This document shows, piece by piece, positions 45,555-54,115 of a stretch of DNA of 64,000 nucleotides. The notes beneath the pieces were generated by a model, which had not been told where the DNA came from, ran no database searches, and saw only the letters and a list, made by a program, of their open reading frames with translations. The DNA is from Nitrospinaceae bacterium (GTDB taxonomy: Bacteria > Nitrospinota > Nitrospinia > Nitrospinales > Nitrospinaceae). Made by a program: the position numbers and the translations under genes. The number at the start of each line of letters is the position of its first letter. Position 1 is the first letter of the stretch. The stretch lies in the NCBI GenBank assembly GCA_029261535.1, contig JAJDBF010000038.1:1-64000 (forward strand). The letters are read 5' to 3'.

Positions 45555-46025
45555 CTATCGAATCCAGATCAAGGGTCGATGCACCCAGGCCCGATCCCCT
45601 GCCGCATCCATCACCTCTACCCAGTCATTTTTTACCTGCATTACTTTTAGAGAAAAGTATTTGTTCACCGGGCTCCATTGGACGGCTTTATGTTTGGTTC
45701 CAGGGCCTGTGCGCAGGTTGGTTTTATCCTGTTTGATGACGGCACACTTGAATTTTTTGGTGAACAACTTTTGGTGAGCCCAATAGGTATCTCCATCCAG
45801 GTCCTTCACCTGATACCAGGCACCTTTTCGTTTGATCTTTTGCAGAGGCATGTACTTGAGGACCTCCCACAGCTTTTCGTGCTTGACTCCGGGGCCTTTG
45901 CGCAGGTTGGCCTTCTTTGATTTTATGCACAAGGCTTCAGCCGTACTTCCGGCAACAAGCAAAAGAGCAAGGGCCAGAAGTATGATGGATGAAGGCTTTG
46001 GAATGGTGGTGGGTGAAGTTTTTAT
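45555..46025 (-). CDS. Exported protein with two bacterial SH3 domains; possible ATA start
   Basis: Two SH3b domains occupy the mature protein: KKANLRKGPGVKHEKLWEV ... DTYWAHQKLF and KTNLRTGPGTKHKAVQWS ... RAWVHRPL. Such domains bind cell-wall peptides. The first ATG/GTG/TTG in frame is TTG at 45962, but the frame continues upstream and encodes KTSPTTIPKP and then SSIILLALALLLVAGSTAEA, an excellent signal peptide. The only initiation site that fits is ATA at 46023-46025, with AAAAGGA eight bases before it. So either ATA is the real start, an ATG was mutated or miscalled there, or the gene is decaying. Reads convergently to the sucrose operon. Confidence 0.72.
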   Translation of the reverse strand: MKTSPTTIPKPSSIILLALALLLVAGSTAEALCIKSKKANLRKGPGVKHEKLWEVLKYMPLQKIKRKGAWYQVKDLDGDTYWAHQKLFTKKFKCAVIKQDKTNLRTGPGTKHKAVQWSPVNKYFSLKVMQVKNDWVEVMDAAGDRAWVHRPLIWIR

Positions 46026-46069
46026 TTTGGGAGTCCTTTTAATAGGAATTCATGTTTGAAATTCAACAA

Positions 46070-46816
46070 TTATTGTTTTCGACGACCCATTTCCAACAGG
46101 AAAAGTCCGCCGGTGATGACGGCGTAGATCATCGCCATCTGTAAAAAGAAACGTTCAACTGAGGGGCCCTCAACTTCTTCATCATTGATGCGGTAGGTCA
46201 GAGAGAACAATGGTTTTTCTACATGGTCTTCCACTTTTATGTGATCGAATAATTTCAGTTTGATGCGCTTGCGTTGGGTTTTGTTTTCGTCAGTCTTCAG
46301 GGTGATGGTGTACGCGATATTATTGAAGATGCGCTCTTCAATATTTTTGGAAGTGACCACTCCCTCCATTGAGGTGAAAAATTTAAAGAAAAACAATGCG
46401 CCAAAAATAGCAATCGCCAGAGTTTTATAATTGAATAGCAGTTTCTGATTGCGTTCCTCGCTGGAAACGGTTTCGGTATCGTGCCCGACAAAAAATGAGT
46501 GCAGATGCGGTGTTAAGAAATCCCACTGAAAATAGGGGTAGCCGGAATAATGCGGTTGGTAGAACGGTCTCAGGGGAGGCGGCGTTTGGGGGCCTGGCGG
46601 ATTGAGTGTTGCGTCATAAATTTTCCGCATTTCGAGGTTCGACAACACCCGGTAGGCCTCGGCAACTGTGGCAAAACGGGCCTGATCATCTTCTGTCGGA
46701 TTTTGTAAACGGTCCGGATGAAGTTTTTTAGCCAGGCCTCGATACGCTTTTTTGATTTCCAGATAGCTGGCGGTTGGATCGATTTCCAGTGCCTGGTAAT
46801 GGTTTTTATCGGTCAC
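46070..46816 (-). CDS. Membrane-bound J-domain protein
   Basis: A 248-residue DnaJ-like co-chaperone. The J domain spans about residues 5-70 (HYQALEIDPTASYLEIKKAY ... LHPDR ... YRVLSNLEMRKIYD) with the HPD tripeptide intact, so it can stimulate an Hsp70. Two membrane helices follow (TLAIAIFGALFFFKFF, about 135-150, and MAMIYAVITGGLFLLEMG near the C-terminus), enclosing a loop of about 70 residues. No zinc-finger or peptide-binding domain. Downstream of the DedA gene by 11 bases, so it is the last gene of a four-gene unit. Confidence 0.88.
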   Translation of the reverse strand: MTDKNHYQALEIDPTASYLEIKKAYRGLAKKLHPDRLQNPTEDDQARFATVAEAYRVLSNLEMRKIYDATLNPPGPQTPPPLRPFYQPHYSGYPYFQWDFLTPHLHSFFVGHDTETVSSEERNQKLLFNYKTLAIAIFGALFFFKFFTSMEGVVTSKNIEERIFNNIAYTITLKTDENKTQRKRIKLKLFDHIKVEDHVEKPLFSLTYRINDEEVEGPSVERFFLQMAMIYAVITGGLFLLEMGRRKQ

Positions 46817-46826
46817 GGAATTTGTT

Positions 46827-47402
46827 TTATCGCGATGGGGTAAAACGCCGCATGACGTTACCCAGGATGACGAGGAGCACCAGAGTGATCACAATGCTGG
46901 AGATTTTAAATCCTTTGAGCTGGGCGATGATAAAAGGCCCGGCGGATACACTGATAAGCGTGTAGAGCCCGGCGAACAACAGGTTGCCCACCAGAGAAAA
47001 CAAGATGTAACGTCTGACATCGTAGCGAACCATACCGGCGAAAGGCGGGACGATTTTTGAAACGGCAAAGAGGAAACGACCGAGGACGATCATCAACGCG
47101 GGTCGGGTCCTCAGCATGTTGTCGGTGAAGGCGATGGCCCGGTCCAGCTTTCTCACCCAGGCAAATTGTCGCCAGTAGTTCAATCCCGTTTTGTATCCGA
47201 GAAAGTAGAGGAACAAATCGCCGATCCAGCCGCCCAGAAATCCGCAAATGGCAACGCCTATCGGGTTGAGTGTCCCGGTCGAAGCGGCGATGCCGCCGAA
47301 CACGATGAACAGAGGAATGCCGAAATGGTCGAAATAGGTACCGATCAGAATGATGCCGTAGCCGAAATCACTGACCCAGCGTTCGATATTTTCCGGCGAC
47401 AT
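46827..47402 (-). CDS. DedA/SNARE-associated family membrane protein
   Basis: A 191-residue inner-membrane protein of the DedA/VTT family, proteins now linked to lipid-carrier (undecaprenyl phosphate) and phospholipid flipping. Family features: FGIPLFIVFGGIAASTGTLN, the GGWIGDLFLYFLGYKTG helix hairpin, MIVLGRFLFAVSKIVPPFAG (conserved Arg and Pro) and GNLLFAGLYTL. The ATG at 47402 overlaps the TGA of the preceding zinc-ribbon gene (TGATG), so translation is coupled. Confidence 0.9.
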   Translation of the reverse strand: MSPENIERWVSDFGYGIILIGTYFDHFGIPLFIVFGGIAASTGTLNPIGVAICGFLGGWIGDLFLYFLGYKTGLNYWRQFAWVRKLDRAIAFTDNMLRTRPALMIVLGRFLFAVSKIVPPFAGMVRYDVRRYILFSLVGNLLFAGLYTLISVSAGPFIIAQLKGFKISSIVITLVLLVILGNVMRRFTPSR

Positions 47403-47671
47403 CAACCGCAGGCATCACACAACAAATTGGACAGCGCGTTCATACAACAACAACCGGCATAAGTCCCCGCACCTGAGACGGCAGAGTTGGCAAAGTTTTC
47501 TTTCATGCTGGGGCGACCAAATTGCTGGGGTGGCTGAACCTGCTGGGGTGGCTGGGGTTGCTGGTATTGTTGCGGCACCTGCCCCTCAGCATCCGGGTTG
47601 ACCTGGTTGCCGCACTTGGTGCAAAAATTTGCCTGGTCCGAATTTTCCGACCCGCAATTGGGACAAAACAT
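47402..47671 (-). CDS. Zinc-ribbon protein with Pro/Gln linker and Cys-rich tail
   Basis: An 89-residue protein. The N-terminal zinc ribbon (CPNCGSENSDQANFCTKCG) has C3, C6, C17 and C20. A Pro/Gln-rich linker (residues about 33-53) follows, and then a tail with five further cysteines (YAGCCCMNALSN and LLCDACG at the very end). It has no membrane segment. The tail has a DUF5685-neighbour character: the upstream gene is DUF5685 and such tails may bind metal or be lipid-modified. Function unknown. Confidence 0.7.
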   Translation of the reverse strand: MFCPNCGSENSDQANFCTKCGNQVNPDAEGQVPQQYQQPQPPQQVQPPQQFGRPSMKENFANSAVSGAGTYAGCCCMNALSNLLCDACG

Positions 47672-47685
47672 GAAGGCTCCTTAAA

Positions 47686-48627
47686 TTAAAAATCCTGACA
47701 GTTGAACAATAAACTTTGGTTTTTGGATTTCTTCAGCACAAGACTATCAAACACTGCCGCGCATTCCCGGTCAAGGCCGTGCGACAGGATATTCGACACG
47801 ATGGCAAGCGATTCGTTGAGATCCAGCGCGGGAAGAAGTTGCAACATACTCGTCCGCTCTTCGTGCACCCGACCCTGATACTGATTATAAATGTTTTTCA
47901 ACCAATTTTCATTAGCGGAATCGATATTGTCTTCGGCGCGGAGGATCAGGTTGAACTCGCCGGAAGCCTGATCCCGGTGCAGGTCCGCCATCGAGTCCAG
48001 CAAGTACAGGATGCGTCCCAGATGATCGAACCATTGCACAAGCGTTTTGTGCCGTTTCGATTCTATCTTGCCCAGAAAGGGTTGCGACATGATATAGGAA
48101 AACAGTCCGCCCCATTGCTGGAGATGGAGGGCGATATCGCGCAGGGAAGGGTCGCGTTCCATCCGATTGAGTTTGTCCTGTTCCTTCTGCACGATATCCA
48201 GATCAATGTTGAATTTTTTAAACTGTCCGGCTTGATCTTTAAACGTTTTTTTCAGGCGACCGGCGAGGAAGCGATTGTACTTTCTGATCCAGAAACCCGT
48301 CTCGTCGTTTAAATCATCCTGAAATTTTACGTGGAATGCGAGCAGGGACAGCGCGGCACCAAGCTCCACCGCTTCGTGGTCGGGCAGGAGGGCGGGGACT
48401 TTGACCAGCGGCAAGCCACTGCACCGGTCCTTGACCGCCTCAAGATCTTGCACTACCATTTCGTTGTACAACATGGCGAGGAACGCCGCTTCGTAACTGT
48501 TTACGAAAGCGTACAGGCGGTTGTTGCGCCGGACGAGGTTTCTGCAGACACTACAGTAGTACAACTTGTAATACATGCAGTCCTTGACCAACAGTTCCAT
48601 TTTGTAAGGCTTGACTAATCCCAGCAT
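47686..48627 (-). CDS. DUF5685-like protein
   Basis: A 313-residue, largely helical cytoplasmic protein. The N-terminus LGLVKPYKMELLVKDCMYYK followed by YYCSVCRNLVRRNNRLYAF matches the DUF5685 pattern as I remember it (a paired Cys in YCxxCR after a VKPYKxEL opening). The remainder has conserved Asp/His positions (HRDQASGEFNL, DSMADLH) suggestive of an all-helical metal-dependent or prenyltransferase-like fold, which I cannot confirm. It is the first gene of the unit DUF5685 - zinc ribbon - DedA - J-domain, with 14-base spacing to the zinc-ribbon gene. Confidence 0.7.
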   Translation of the reverse strand: MLGLVKPYKMELLVKDCMYYKLYYCSVCRNLVRRNNRLYAFVNSYEAAFLAMLYNEMVVQDLEAVKDRCSGLPLVKVPALLPDHEAVELGAALSLLAFHVKFQDDLNDETGFWIRKYNRFLAGRLKKTFKDQAGQFKKFNIDLDIVQKEQDKLNRMERDPSLRDIALHLQQWGGLFSYIMSQPFLGKIESKRHKTLVQWFDHLGRILYLLDSMADLHRDQASGEFNLILRAEDNIDSANENWLKNIYNQYQGRVHEERTSMLQLLPALDLNESLAIVSNILSHGLDRECAAVFDSLVLKKSKNQSLLFNCQDF

Positions 48628-48715
48628 GGTTTTCGAAAAAAAAATTTGTGAATGTTTTTTAATACCGAAACGTGAAGGTTCCGGTAATGTTTCCTGATTT
48701 ATCTTATTCTAGCAA

Positions 48716-49855
48716 ATGGCCTGGCTCACCGTCCTGCAATTCCTGTTTATTCTTTTTATTGTCATTTACCTGACAATAAACATGGCGCACCTGATCAAGC
48801 TGGAACCGGTCAAGGGTCCGCTAAAAAAGTCGCCGTGCGTGTCGGTCCTGGTCCCCGCACGCAACGAGGAACGCGGCATAGAGGCCTGCCTCACTTCCCT
48901 GCTCCAGCAGGACTATCCCGACTTCGAGGTCGTTGTCGTGGACGATGGTTCAACCGATAGCACCTGGGAAATCATCGAGCGACTGGCGAGTCGATACGAA
49001 AACCTGATTCCGCTGAAGGCTCCGCCCTTGCCGGAAGGCTGGTACGGCAAACCGCACGCCCTGCATCATGGTGTCCAGCATGCCAAGGGCGAACTCTTGG
49101 TGTTCACCGATGCCGATCCGGTGTTTAAAACTTTTGCCTTAACGTCTGCGGTCTTCACGCTTGAGACGCGCCAGGTGGACCTGCTGTCGTTGATGCCGAC
49201 TTCTATATTCGGTTCGTTCTGGGAGCGTGTGGTCCAGCCGATTGTGTTCGCCTTCATCGTGGCCAAGACCCGTTTACAAAAAGTGAATAGCACGGAACAC
49301 AAGGATGCCATCGGCTTCGGCGCATTTATAATGATTCGCCGGGCGGTGTACGAAAAAATTGGAGGGCATGAATCACTCAGACAGGCGATCCTTGAAGATA
49401 TCGGGCTGGCCAAGCTCGCCAAGAAAGAAGGAGCGCGATGTCTTGTAGCCGAGGCCAAGCAACTTTTTTCGATCCGGATGTATTATTCGCTGGAAGAAAT
49501 CTGGCTGGGCTGGCAAAAAAATATTTTTCTGGCCCTCGGTCGGTCCATCTGGCGTACGCTTTTTAATGTTTCCGGTCTGCTGGCTTTTCTTGTAACACCT
49601 TACCTGTTTGTCGGCTATCATCTGATGATGGCATCGCACTGGATGCTGACCTTTTTGTCTTTTGCCGGGCTGGCTCTGGTCTGGCTGACGGGCATGGGGC
49701 TGTGTGAGGAACTGGGGCTTAGGCGTTCCACCCAGTTTCTGTTTTTCCTCGGCGGACTGATGACGGCGGCAATTATTATCAACTCGATGGTGTTTATTCT
49801 TTGGACCGGCAGTTCCGAGTGGCGCGGGCGTACCTATGCCCGACCTTTAAAATAG
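48716..49855 (+). CDS. Membrane-anchored family 2 glycosyltransferase
   Basis: A 379-residue glycosyltransferase with an N-terminal anchor helix (LTVLQFLFILFIVIYLTI), a GT2 catalytic domain (CVSVLVPARNEERGIEACL, VVVVDDGSTDSTWEII, LVFTDADPVF with the DxD-type metal site, QAILEDIGLAK as the ED motif and a WLGWQKNIFLALGRS region equivalent to QxxRW) and three C-terminal membrane helices. The plan is that of CrtQ/HpnB-like and related processive or lipid glycosyltransferases. It stands alone, divergent from the DUF5685 unit. Acceptor unknown; a hopanoid or carotenoid link is only a possibility. Confidence 0.85.
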   Translation: MAWLTVLQFLFILFIVIYLTINMAHLIKLEPVKGPLKKSPCVSVLVPARNEERGIEACLTSLLQQDYPDFEVVVVDDGSTDSTWEIIERLASRYENLIPLKAPPLPEGWYGKPHALHHGVQHAKGELLVFTDADPVFKTFALTSAVFTLETRQVDLLSLMPTSIFGSFWERVVQPIVFAFIVAKTRLQKVNSTEHKDAIGFGAFIMIRRAVYEKIGGHESLRQAILEDIGLAKLAKKEGARCLVAEAKQLFSIRMYYSLEEIWLGWQKNIFLALGRSIWRTLFNVSGLLAFLVTPYLFVGYHLMMASHWMLTFLSFAGLALVWLTGMGLCEELGLRRSTQFLFFLGGLMTAAIIINSMVFILWTGSSEWRGRTYARPLK

Positions 49856-49870
49856 AAAATAGTGTGAATC

Positions 49871-50680
49871 TTATTCGGTTTCTTTTGGTCGCAACTTTTT
49901 AGCGTCCTGCCAGTATTGTTCCATTTTCTCGAGCGATGTTTCCCTTAAAGTTTTGCCGCGCCTTGCCACTTCCTGCTCGATGTGTTGAAAACGGTGGATG
50001 AACTTGTTGTTGGTACAGCGCAGGGCTTCTTCCGCATCGATTTTTTTGAAGCGCGCGATATTGACCATGACAAACAAGAGGTCGCCCATCTCCTCGCTCA
50101 TGTGCGGCGTGTCGTTTTCGCGAAAGGCTTCCTTGAATTCTTCCACCTCCTCATCCAGCTTGGCGAATACATCTTCTATTTTGTCCCAGTCGAATCCTTG
50201 CTTGGCGGCTTTCTTTTGTAATTTCTGCGCACGCGCAAGGCCCGGTAGGGCTTTCGGAATATTGTCGAGAGCGGATTTCTGATCACGGTTACCTTTCTCC
50301 TGCTTTTTAATTTCCTCCCATTGATGCAAAACTTTGTCGGGCGTGTCGGCGTTGGAAGATTTGAATACATGAGGGTGACGTCGCACCATTTTCTCCGTCA
50401 GGTTTTCCAGTACATCGGTGATATTGAATTCACCACGCGTCTCTGAAATTTTGCTGTGGAATAGAATCTGGTAGAGGAGGTCGCCCATCTCATCGACGAT
50501 TTTTTCGGGTTGATTGCTGTCAAGGGCTTCCAGCGTCTCGTAGGTTTCTTCCACCAGAAAGGGTTTGAGCGATTCACGGGTTTGCACAAGATCCCAGGCA
50601 CAGCCGCCTTCACTCATGAGCGTGTTGACGATGGCGGTCAAGCGGGCGAAGGCATCTTCCGGTTTTTGTGATGAGTTCAT
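49871..50680 (-). CDS. mazG: Nucleoside triphosphate pyrophosphohydrolase MazG
   Basis: A 269-residue two-domain MazG that hydrolyses non-canonical or excess NTPs to NMP and PPi in the cytoplasm. Domain 1 has GGCAWDLVQTRESLKPFLVEE (family GCPWDxxQTHxSL; here Ala replaces Pro and Arg the His) and the EExxE-type metal site VEETYETLEALDS ... DEMGDLLYQILFHS. Domain 2 has GFDWDKIEDVFAKLDEEVEE and EEMGDLLFVMVNIARF. Both helical metal sites look intact. Five bases separate it from the hemW gene upstream, so they share a transcript. Confidence 0.93.
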   Translation of the reverse strand: MNSSQKPEDAFARLTAIVNTLMSEGGCAWDLVQTRESLKPFLVEETYETLEALDSNQPEKIVDEMGDLLYQILFHSKISETRGEFNITDVLENLTEKMVRRHPHVFKSSNADTPDKVLHQWEEIKKQEKGNRDQKSALDNIPKALPGLARAQKLQKKAAKQGFDWDKIEDVFAKLDEEVEEFKEAFRENDTPHMSEEMGDLLFVMVNIARFKKIDAEEALRCTNNKFIHRFQHIEQEVARRGKTLRETSLEKMEQYWQDAKKLRPKETE

Positions 50681-50685
50681 ATTGT

Positions 50686-51843
50686 TTAGGGAGTGGTTGA
50701 AGGAAATGAAATAAATTCCAGAATAACTGAATCGGCAAGATACAGGCCTTGCTCGGTCAGAGCAAGGTGTCCGCCGTCCAGTGTGATTAATTTTTGTTCC
50801 AGCAATTTGGTCAGGGTGTCGCCGAACATACTGGTGAGGCCGATGTCATAGCGCTGTTCAAAACTGTGAATGTTGACACCTTCTTTCAGCCGCAGACCAA
50901 GCATTAGGCTTTCTCCCATCGATTCGCGTGGATTGAGTTGTTCTTTAAAATCGGTGGCAGAATTTTGGGTCGTGATGGCTTGCGCATATTTTGCAGGCGA
51001 TTTTATATTGCGCGACCGCACTCCGTTTAAATAGGAAGAGGCTCCGGCACCGAGCCCGAGGTGTTCGCTGTTCAGCCAGTACAAACGGTTGTGTCGGCAT
51101 TCGCATCCGTGACGTGCAAAATTTGAAATTTCGTATTGATTGAAACCGCGCTCCTTTAAAATTGCCATCGTGTATTGGAACAGTACCAGTTGAAGCGACT
51201 CCTCCGGCATGACCAGTTTTCCGGCAGTGTGCTGATTGTAGAAAGACGTGTTGGGTTCGATCGTCAGGTTGTAGCAGGAGATGTGATCCGGCTCGAGATC
51301 AAGTGCCCGCGCAAGATTGCTCTGCCAGGTGTGCATCGACTGACCGGGCAGGGCAAACATCAAATCCATAGACAGGTTGCCGAAGCCTGCATCACGTGCG
51401 GTGCGTACGGTGCTATCGACTTCTTCCGCCGAATGGATTCTTTCGAGCAGTTTCAATTCGTCAGCATCGAACGATTGCACACCGATGCTGATGCGGTTGA
51501 ATCCGGCATCTTTTAATTTTGGAAGAAAATCCGATTGGATGGTGCCGGGATTGGCTTCCAGTGTGATTTCGCAATCGGCGGCGATTTGGTAGTGCTTCCG
51601 GCAGGTATCAAGCAGATGAATCAACTGCTCCGCTTCCAGCACAGTCGGGGTGCCCCCTCCAAAAAACAGGGAGCCGATAGTTGTTCCAGAATCCAGCGAC
51701 CCGGCCCGAATGCGGATTTCACGGGCCAGCGCAGAGACATAGCCTGCTGTATCCTGGCCCTCCAGCGGATGCGAATTGAAATCGCAATAGCCGCATTTAT
51801 GGACGCAGAACGGGATATGGAGGTAAAGGCCGAAGAGTTTCAT
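50686..51843 (-). CDS. hemW: Radical SAM haem chaperone HemW
   Basis: A protein of about 385 residues of the HemW (formerly HemN-like) family, which binds haem and a 4Fe-4S cluster and delivers haem to respiratory proteins. The N-terminus KLFGLYLHIPFCVHKCGYCD has the CX3CX2C motif, followed by LFFGGGTPTVLE, TLEANPGTI and RISIGVQSFD, all diagnostic. The extra fourth cysteine and N-terminal extension of true HemN are absent. I start at the ATG 51843 because the candidate era promoter lies over the longer frame to 51897. Transcribed with mazG. Confidence 0.93.
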   Translation of the reverse strand: MKLFGLYLHIPFCVHKCGYCDFNSHPLEGQDTAGYVSALAREIRIRAGSLDSGTTIGSLFFGGGTPTVLEAEQLIHLLDTCRKHYQIAADCEITLEANPGTIQSDFLPKLKDAGFNRISIGVQSFDADELKLLERIHSAEEVDSTVRTARDAGFGNLSMDLMFALPGQSMHTWQSNLARALDLEPDHISCYNLTIEPNTSFYNQHTAGKLVMPEESLQLVLFQYTMAILKERGFNQYEISNFARHGCECRHNRLYWLNSEHLGLGAGASSYLNGVRSRNIKSPAKYAQAITTQNSATDFKEQLNPRESMGESLMLGLRLKEGVNIHSFEQRYDIGLTSMFGDTLTKLLEQKLITLDGGHLALTEQGLYLADSVILEFISFPSTTP

Positions 51844-51865
51844 GGGATTCGGGGGCGCATAATGA

Positions 51866-51893
51866 TTGCTTGGTCTGGCATCCAACATATAAT
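51866..51893 (+). promoter_or_regulatory. Candidate sigma70 promoter of era-map
   Basis: TTGCTT (51866-51871) and a consensus TATAAT (51888-51893) with 16-base spacing. Initiation near 51900 gives a leader of about 24 bases with GGGGGA five bases before the era TTG start. Confidence 0.5.
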
Positions 51894-51923
51894 ACAATCA
51901 ATCCCTTTTGACGGGGGACAATT

Positions 51924-52886
51924 TTGGCAGTGCAAATAGCGCAAGAGGAGGTGCTCATCTCAGAGCAAAAGATTAAAGGAAAAGAAAGCGGGTTTCGATC
52001 TGGATACGTCAGCCTGGTGGGCAAGCCCAACGTCGGCAAGTCGACCCTGCTCAACCGGCTGGTGGCTCGCAAACTCGCCGCCATGTCGCGAAGGCCGCAA
52101 ACCACGCGCAACAAGATCACGGGCGTGTGTCACCTGCCCCATGGACAGATCATTTTGCTGGACACGCCGGGAATTCATCAGGCGACCAACGCCCTCAACA
52201 AGCGCATGGTGAAGGCCGCCGTGGCGACCTTTAATGATGTGGACCGTATTCTGTTCATGGTCAACGCGCAGGAGGGCTTCGCTGACGAAGATCGGTTTGT
52301 GCTGGATGCGTTGAAGGCATCGTCAACGCCCGTCGCGCTTGCCATCAACAAGGTGGACCTTGTGGCCAAGCCTGCGGTGCTCAGTCTGATGGACAGCCTC
52401 AATAAGGAACATACGTTTGAAGACATTGTGCCCATCTCGGCTCTCAAGGAAGACGGGCTGGATGTATTGAAAGACGTCCTGATTGCCGGGTTGCCAGAGG
52501 GGCCCGCGTATTTTCCTGAAGATATGGTCACCGATTGCCCGGAAGAGTTTTTGACCGGCGAAATAATAAGGGAAAAAATCATCAAGCTCACCCATCTGGA
52601 ACTGCCTTATGCCGTTGCGGTGGTGGTCGAGGCCATGGGGCCTGGAAAAAAAGAAGGGGTGACGGTAATTGATGCAACCATTTATGCAGAAAAAGCATCT
52701 CAAAAGAAGATTCTAATCGGTGCTGGCGGTCAACTCATCAAAAAGGTAGGCATCCAGGCCCGGCAGGAGCTGGAACGGCGGTTGGGCGGCAAGGTGGTGC
52801 TCAAGCTGTTCATCAAGGTCAAACCCGCTTGGCGGGACAACGTAAGAACCCTGAACGAATTGGTTTACACCCATGATTCAAATTAA
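51924..52886 (+). CDS. era: GTPase Era
   Basis: A 320-residue ribosome-assembly GTPase that binds the 3' end of 16S rRNA. G1 is LVGKPNVGKSTLLNRLV, switch II is LLDTPGIHQ and G4 is AINKVDLVAKPA. The C-terminal KH domain includes KKILIGAGGQLIKKVGIQAR and ends KVKPAWRDN. Start is TTG with a good ribosome site; the first 28 residues are a non-conserved extension, so a GTG inside (51930) is also possible. The map start lies 14 bases inside the end of era, giving overlapping genes. Confidence 0.96.
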   Translation: MAVQIAQEEVLISEQKIKGKESGFRSGYVSLVGKPNVGKSTLLNRLVARKLAAMSRRPQTTRNKITGVCHLPHGQIILLDTPGIHQATNALNKRMVKAAVATFNDVDRILFMVNAQEGFADEDRFVLDALKASSTPVALAINKVDLVAKPAVLSLMDSLNKEHTFEDIVPISALKEDGLDVLKDVLIAGLPEGPAYFPEDMVTDCPEEFLTGEIIREKIIKLTHLELPYAVAVVVEAMGPGKKEGVTVIDATIYAEKASQKKILIGAGGQLIKKVGIQARQELERRLGGKVVLKLFIKVKPAWRDNVRTLNELVYTHDSN

Positions 52887-53637
52887 GTCCGATGAAGAAA
52901 TAAATCAGATGCGCAAGTCCTGCCACCTGGCGGCGGAGGTGCTCATCATGATTGAGCCGCACATCAAGCCGGGGGTGACGACGCAAGCACTCAACGATAT
53001 TTGTCACGAGTATATCCTGTCGCACAATGCCATTCCCGCTCCGCTAAATTACAAGGGTTTCCCGCGTAGCATCTGTACGTCGGTGAATGATGAAATTTGT
53101 CACGGCATTCCATCGGAGAGAAAACTGCGCAACGGCGACATGGTCAATCTTGACATCACCACCATAGTGGATGGCTGGCACGGCGATACCAATAAAACAT
53201 TTTTTGTCGGTTCGCCGCGCAAACAGGCGCAGAAACTGCGAGACGCGACCCACACCTCTTTGCAAATGGCAATCGATGTGGTGCGACCGGGGGCTCACCT
53301 GGGAGATATCGGCGCGACCATCCAGAGTTATATTGAACCGCTTGGCTACTCGGTGGTGCGTGAATTCTGCGGTCATGGAATCGGAAGAAATTTTCATGAA
53401 GAACCGCAGGTCCTGCATTTTGGGAAATACGGCAAAGGGCCCCTCCTGCAAAAAGGCATGACGTTTACCATTGAGCCGATGATCAACCAGGGCGCACCGC
53501 ATCTGAAAGTTTTGGAAGACAACTGGACCGCCGTCACCCTCGACGGCTCCCTCTCCGCGCAATTCGAACACACCCTGTGCATCACCAAAGATGGATGCGA
53601 AGTGTTGACCCGTCTTGAAGGCCGTACAGATTTTTAA
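52873..53637 (+). CDS. map: Methionine aminopeptidase, type I
   Basis: A 254-residue enzyme that removes the initiator Met from nascent proteins. The type I fold is complete: metal ligands Asp in MVNLDITTIVDGWHGDTNKTF (two Asp), His in CGHGIGRNFHEEP, Glu in FTIEPMINQG and Glu in SAQFEHTLCIT. CHGIPSERKLRNGD is the usual substrate-side segment. It lacks an N-terminal zinc finger, as in most bacterial forms. Translation is probably coupled to era by the 14-base overlap. Confidence 0.97.
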   Translation: MIQIKSDEEINQMRKSCHLAAEVLIMIEPHIKPGVTTQALNDICHEYILSHNAIPAPLNYKGFPRSICTSVNDEICHGIPSERKLRNGDMVNLDITTIVDGWHGDTNKTFFVGSPRKQAQKLRDATHTSLQMAIDVVRPGAHLGDIGATIQSYIEPLGYSVVREFCGHGIGRNFHEEPQVLHFGKYGKGPLLQKGMTFTIEPMINQGAPHLKVLEDNWTAVTLDGSLSAQFEHTLCITKDGCEVLTRLEGRTDF

Positions 53638-54115
53638 TTTCCTTTGAAATAAAAATCGCGGTCTACCTGAGAACCGTTTTCAGATAATGCTCCGGGCCGT
53701 ATGTAAAGTCATTTTGAACCCCCACCCCTGTCATGTTGCTGAAATAGTCTTTATTGCGAGAGTTTCTTTGATTGTCACATTCAAGAACGCGGATAGCGGT
53801 TCTTGAACAGGAGTGCCTGTCCTTACCCTGTCGAAGTGGGGCACTGATAAAAAAGGCTTCCAACGGTGCTTGATAGATTCAAGCGATTCATTTTTATTTT
53901 CAAAAATAATTTTTCAGCAACCAGCTAGATTCAGGACCTTGCTTGCGATTGGTTATCATTGTTTTGAGAATAGAATTCAAAGTCGGTTCTCATTTTAAAT
54001 CGTTATAAATAAAAGCTTTGAAACCTTTTTGAAAATATGTCATCTTAATCTACAGAAGGGCATGCGGCGTGCTCCGCAGGCCAATATTCAATAAAAATTT
54101 GAGAGGAACTGGCCC
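53638..54115. other. Spacer upstream of bacterioferritin with a repeat copy
   Basis: No gene in 478 bases. It contains the inverted-orientation repeat at 53782-53840 (separate entry). Closer to the bacterioferritin gene, TGAGAATAGAATTCA near 53970 and nearby TATCATTG-like words faintly resemble iron-box halves, but no clean 7-1-7 palindrome is present. GAGAGGA before the ATG at 54116 is a good ribosome site. Confidence 0.35.
53782..53840 (-). repeat. Short dispersed repeat, family 2, inverted copy
   Basis: Contains a perfect 9-bp hairpin TTCAAGAAC/GTTCTTGAA with a 10-base loop (53782-53809), followed by GCCTGTCCTTACCCTGTCGAAG-like sequence. Read on the minus strand it matches the two units at 54764-54882 beyond the bacterioferritin gene, so that gene is bracketed by inverted copies. 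Confidence 0.55.
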
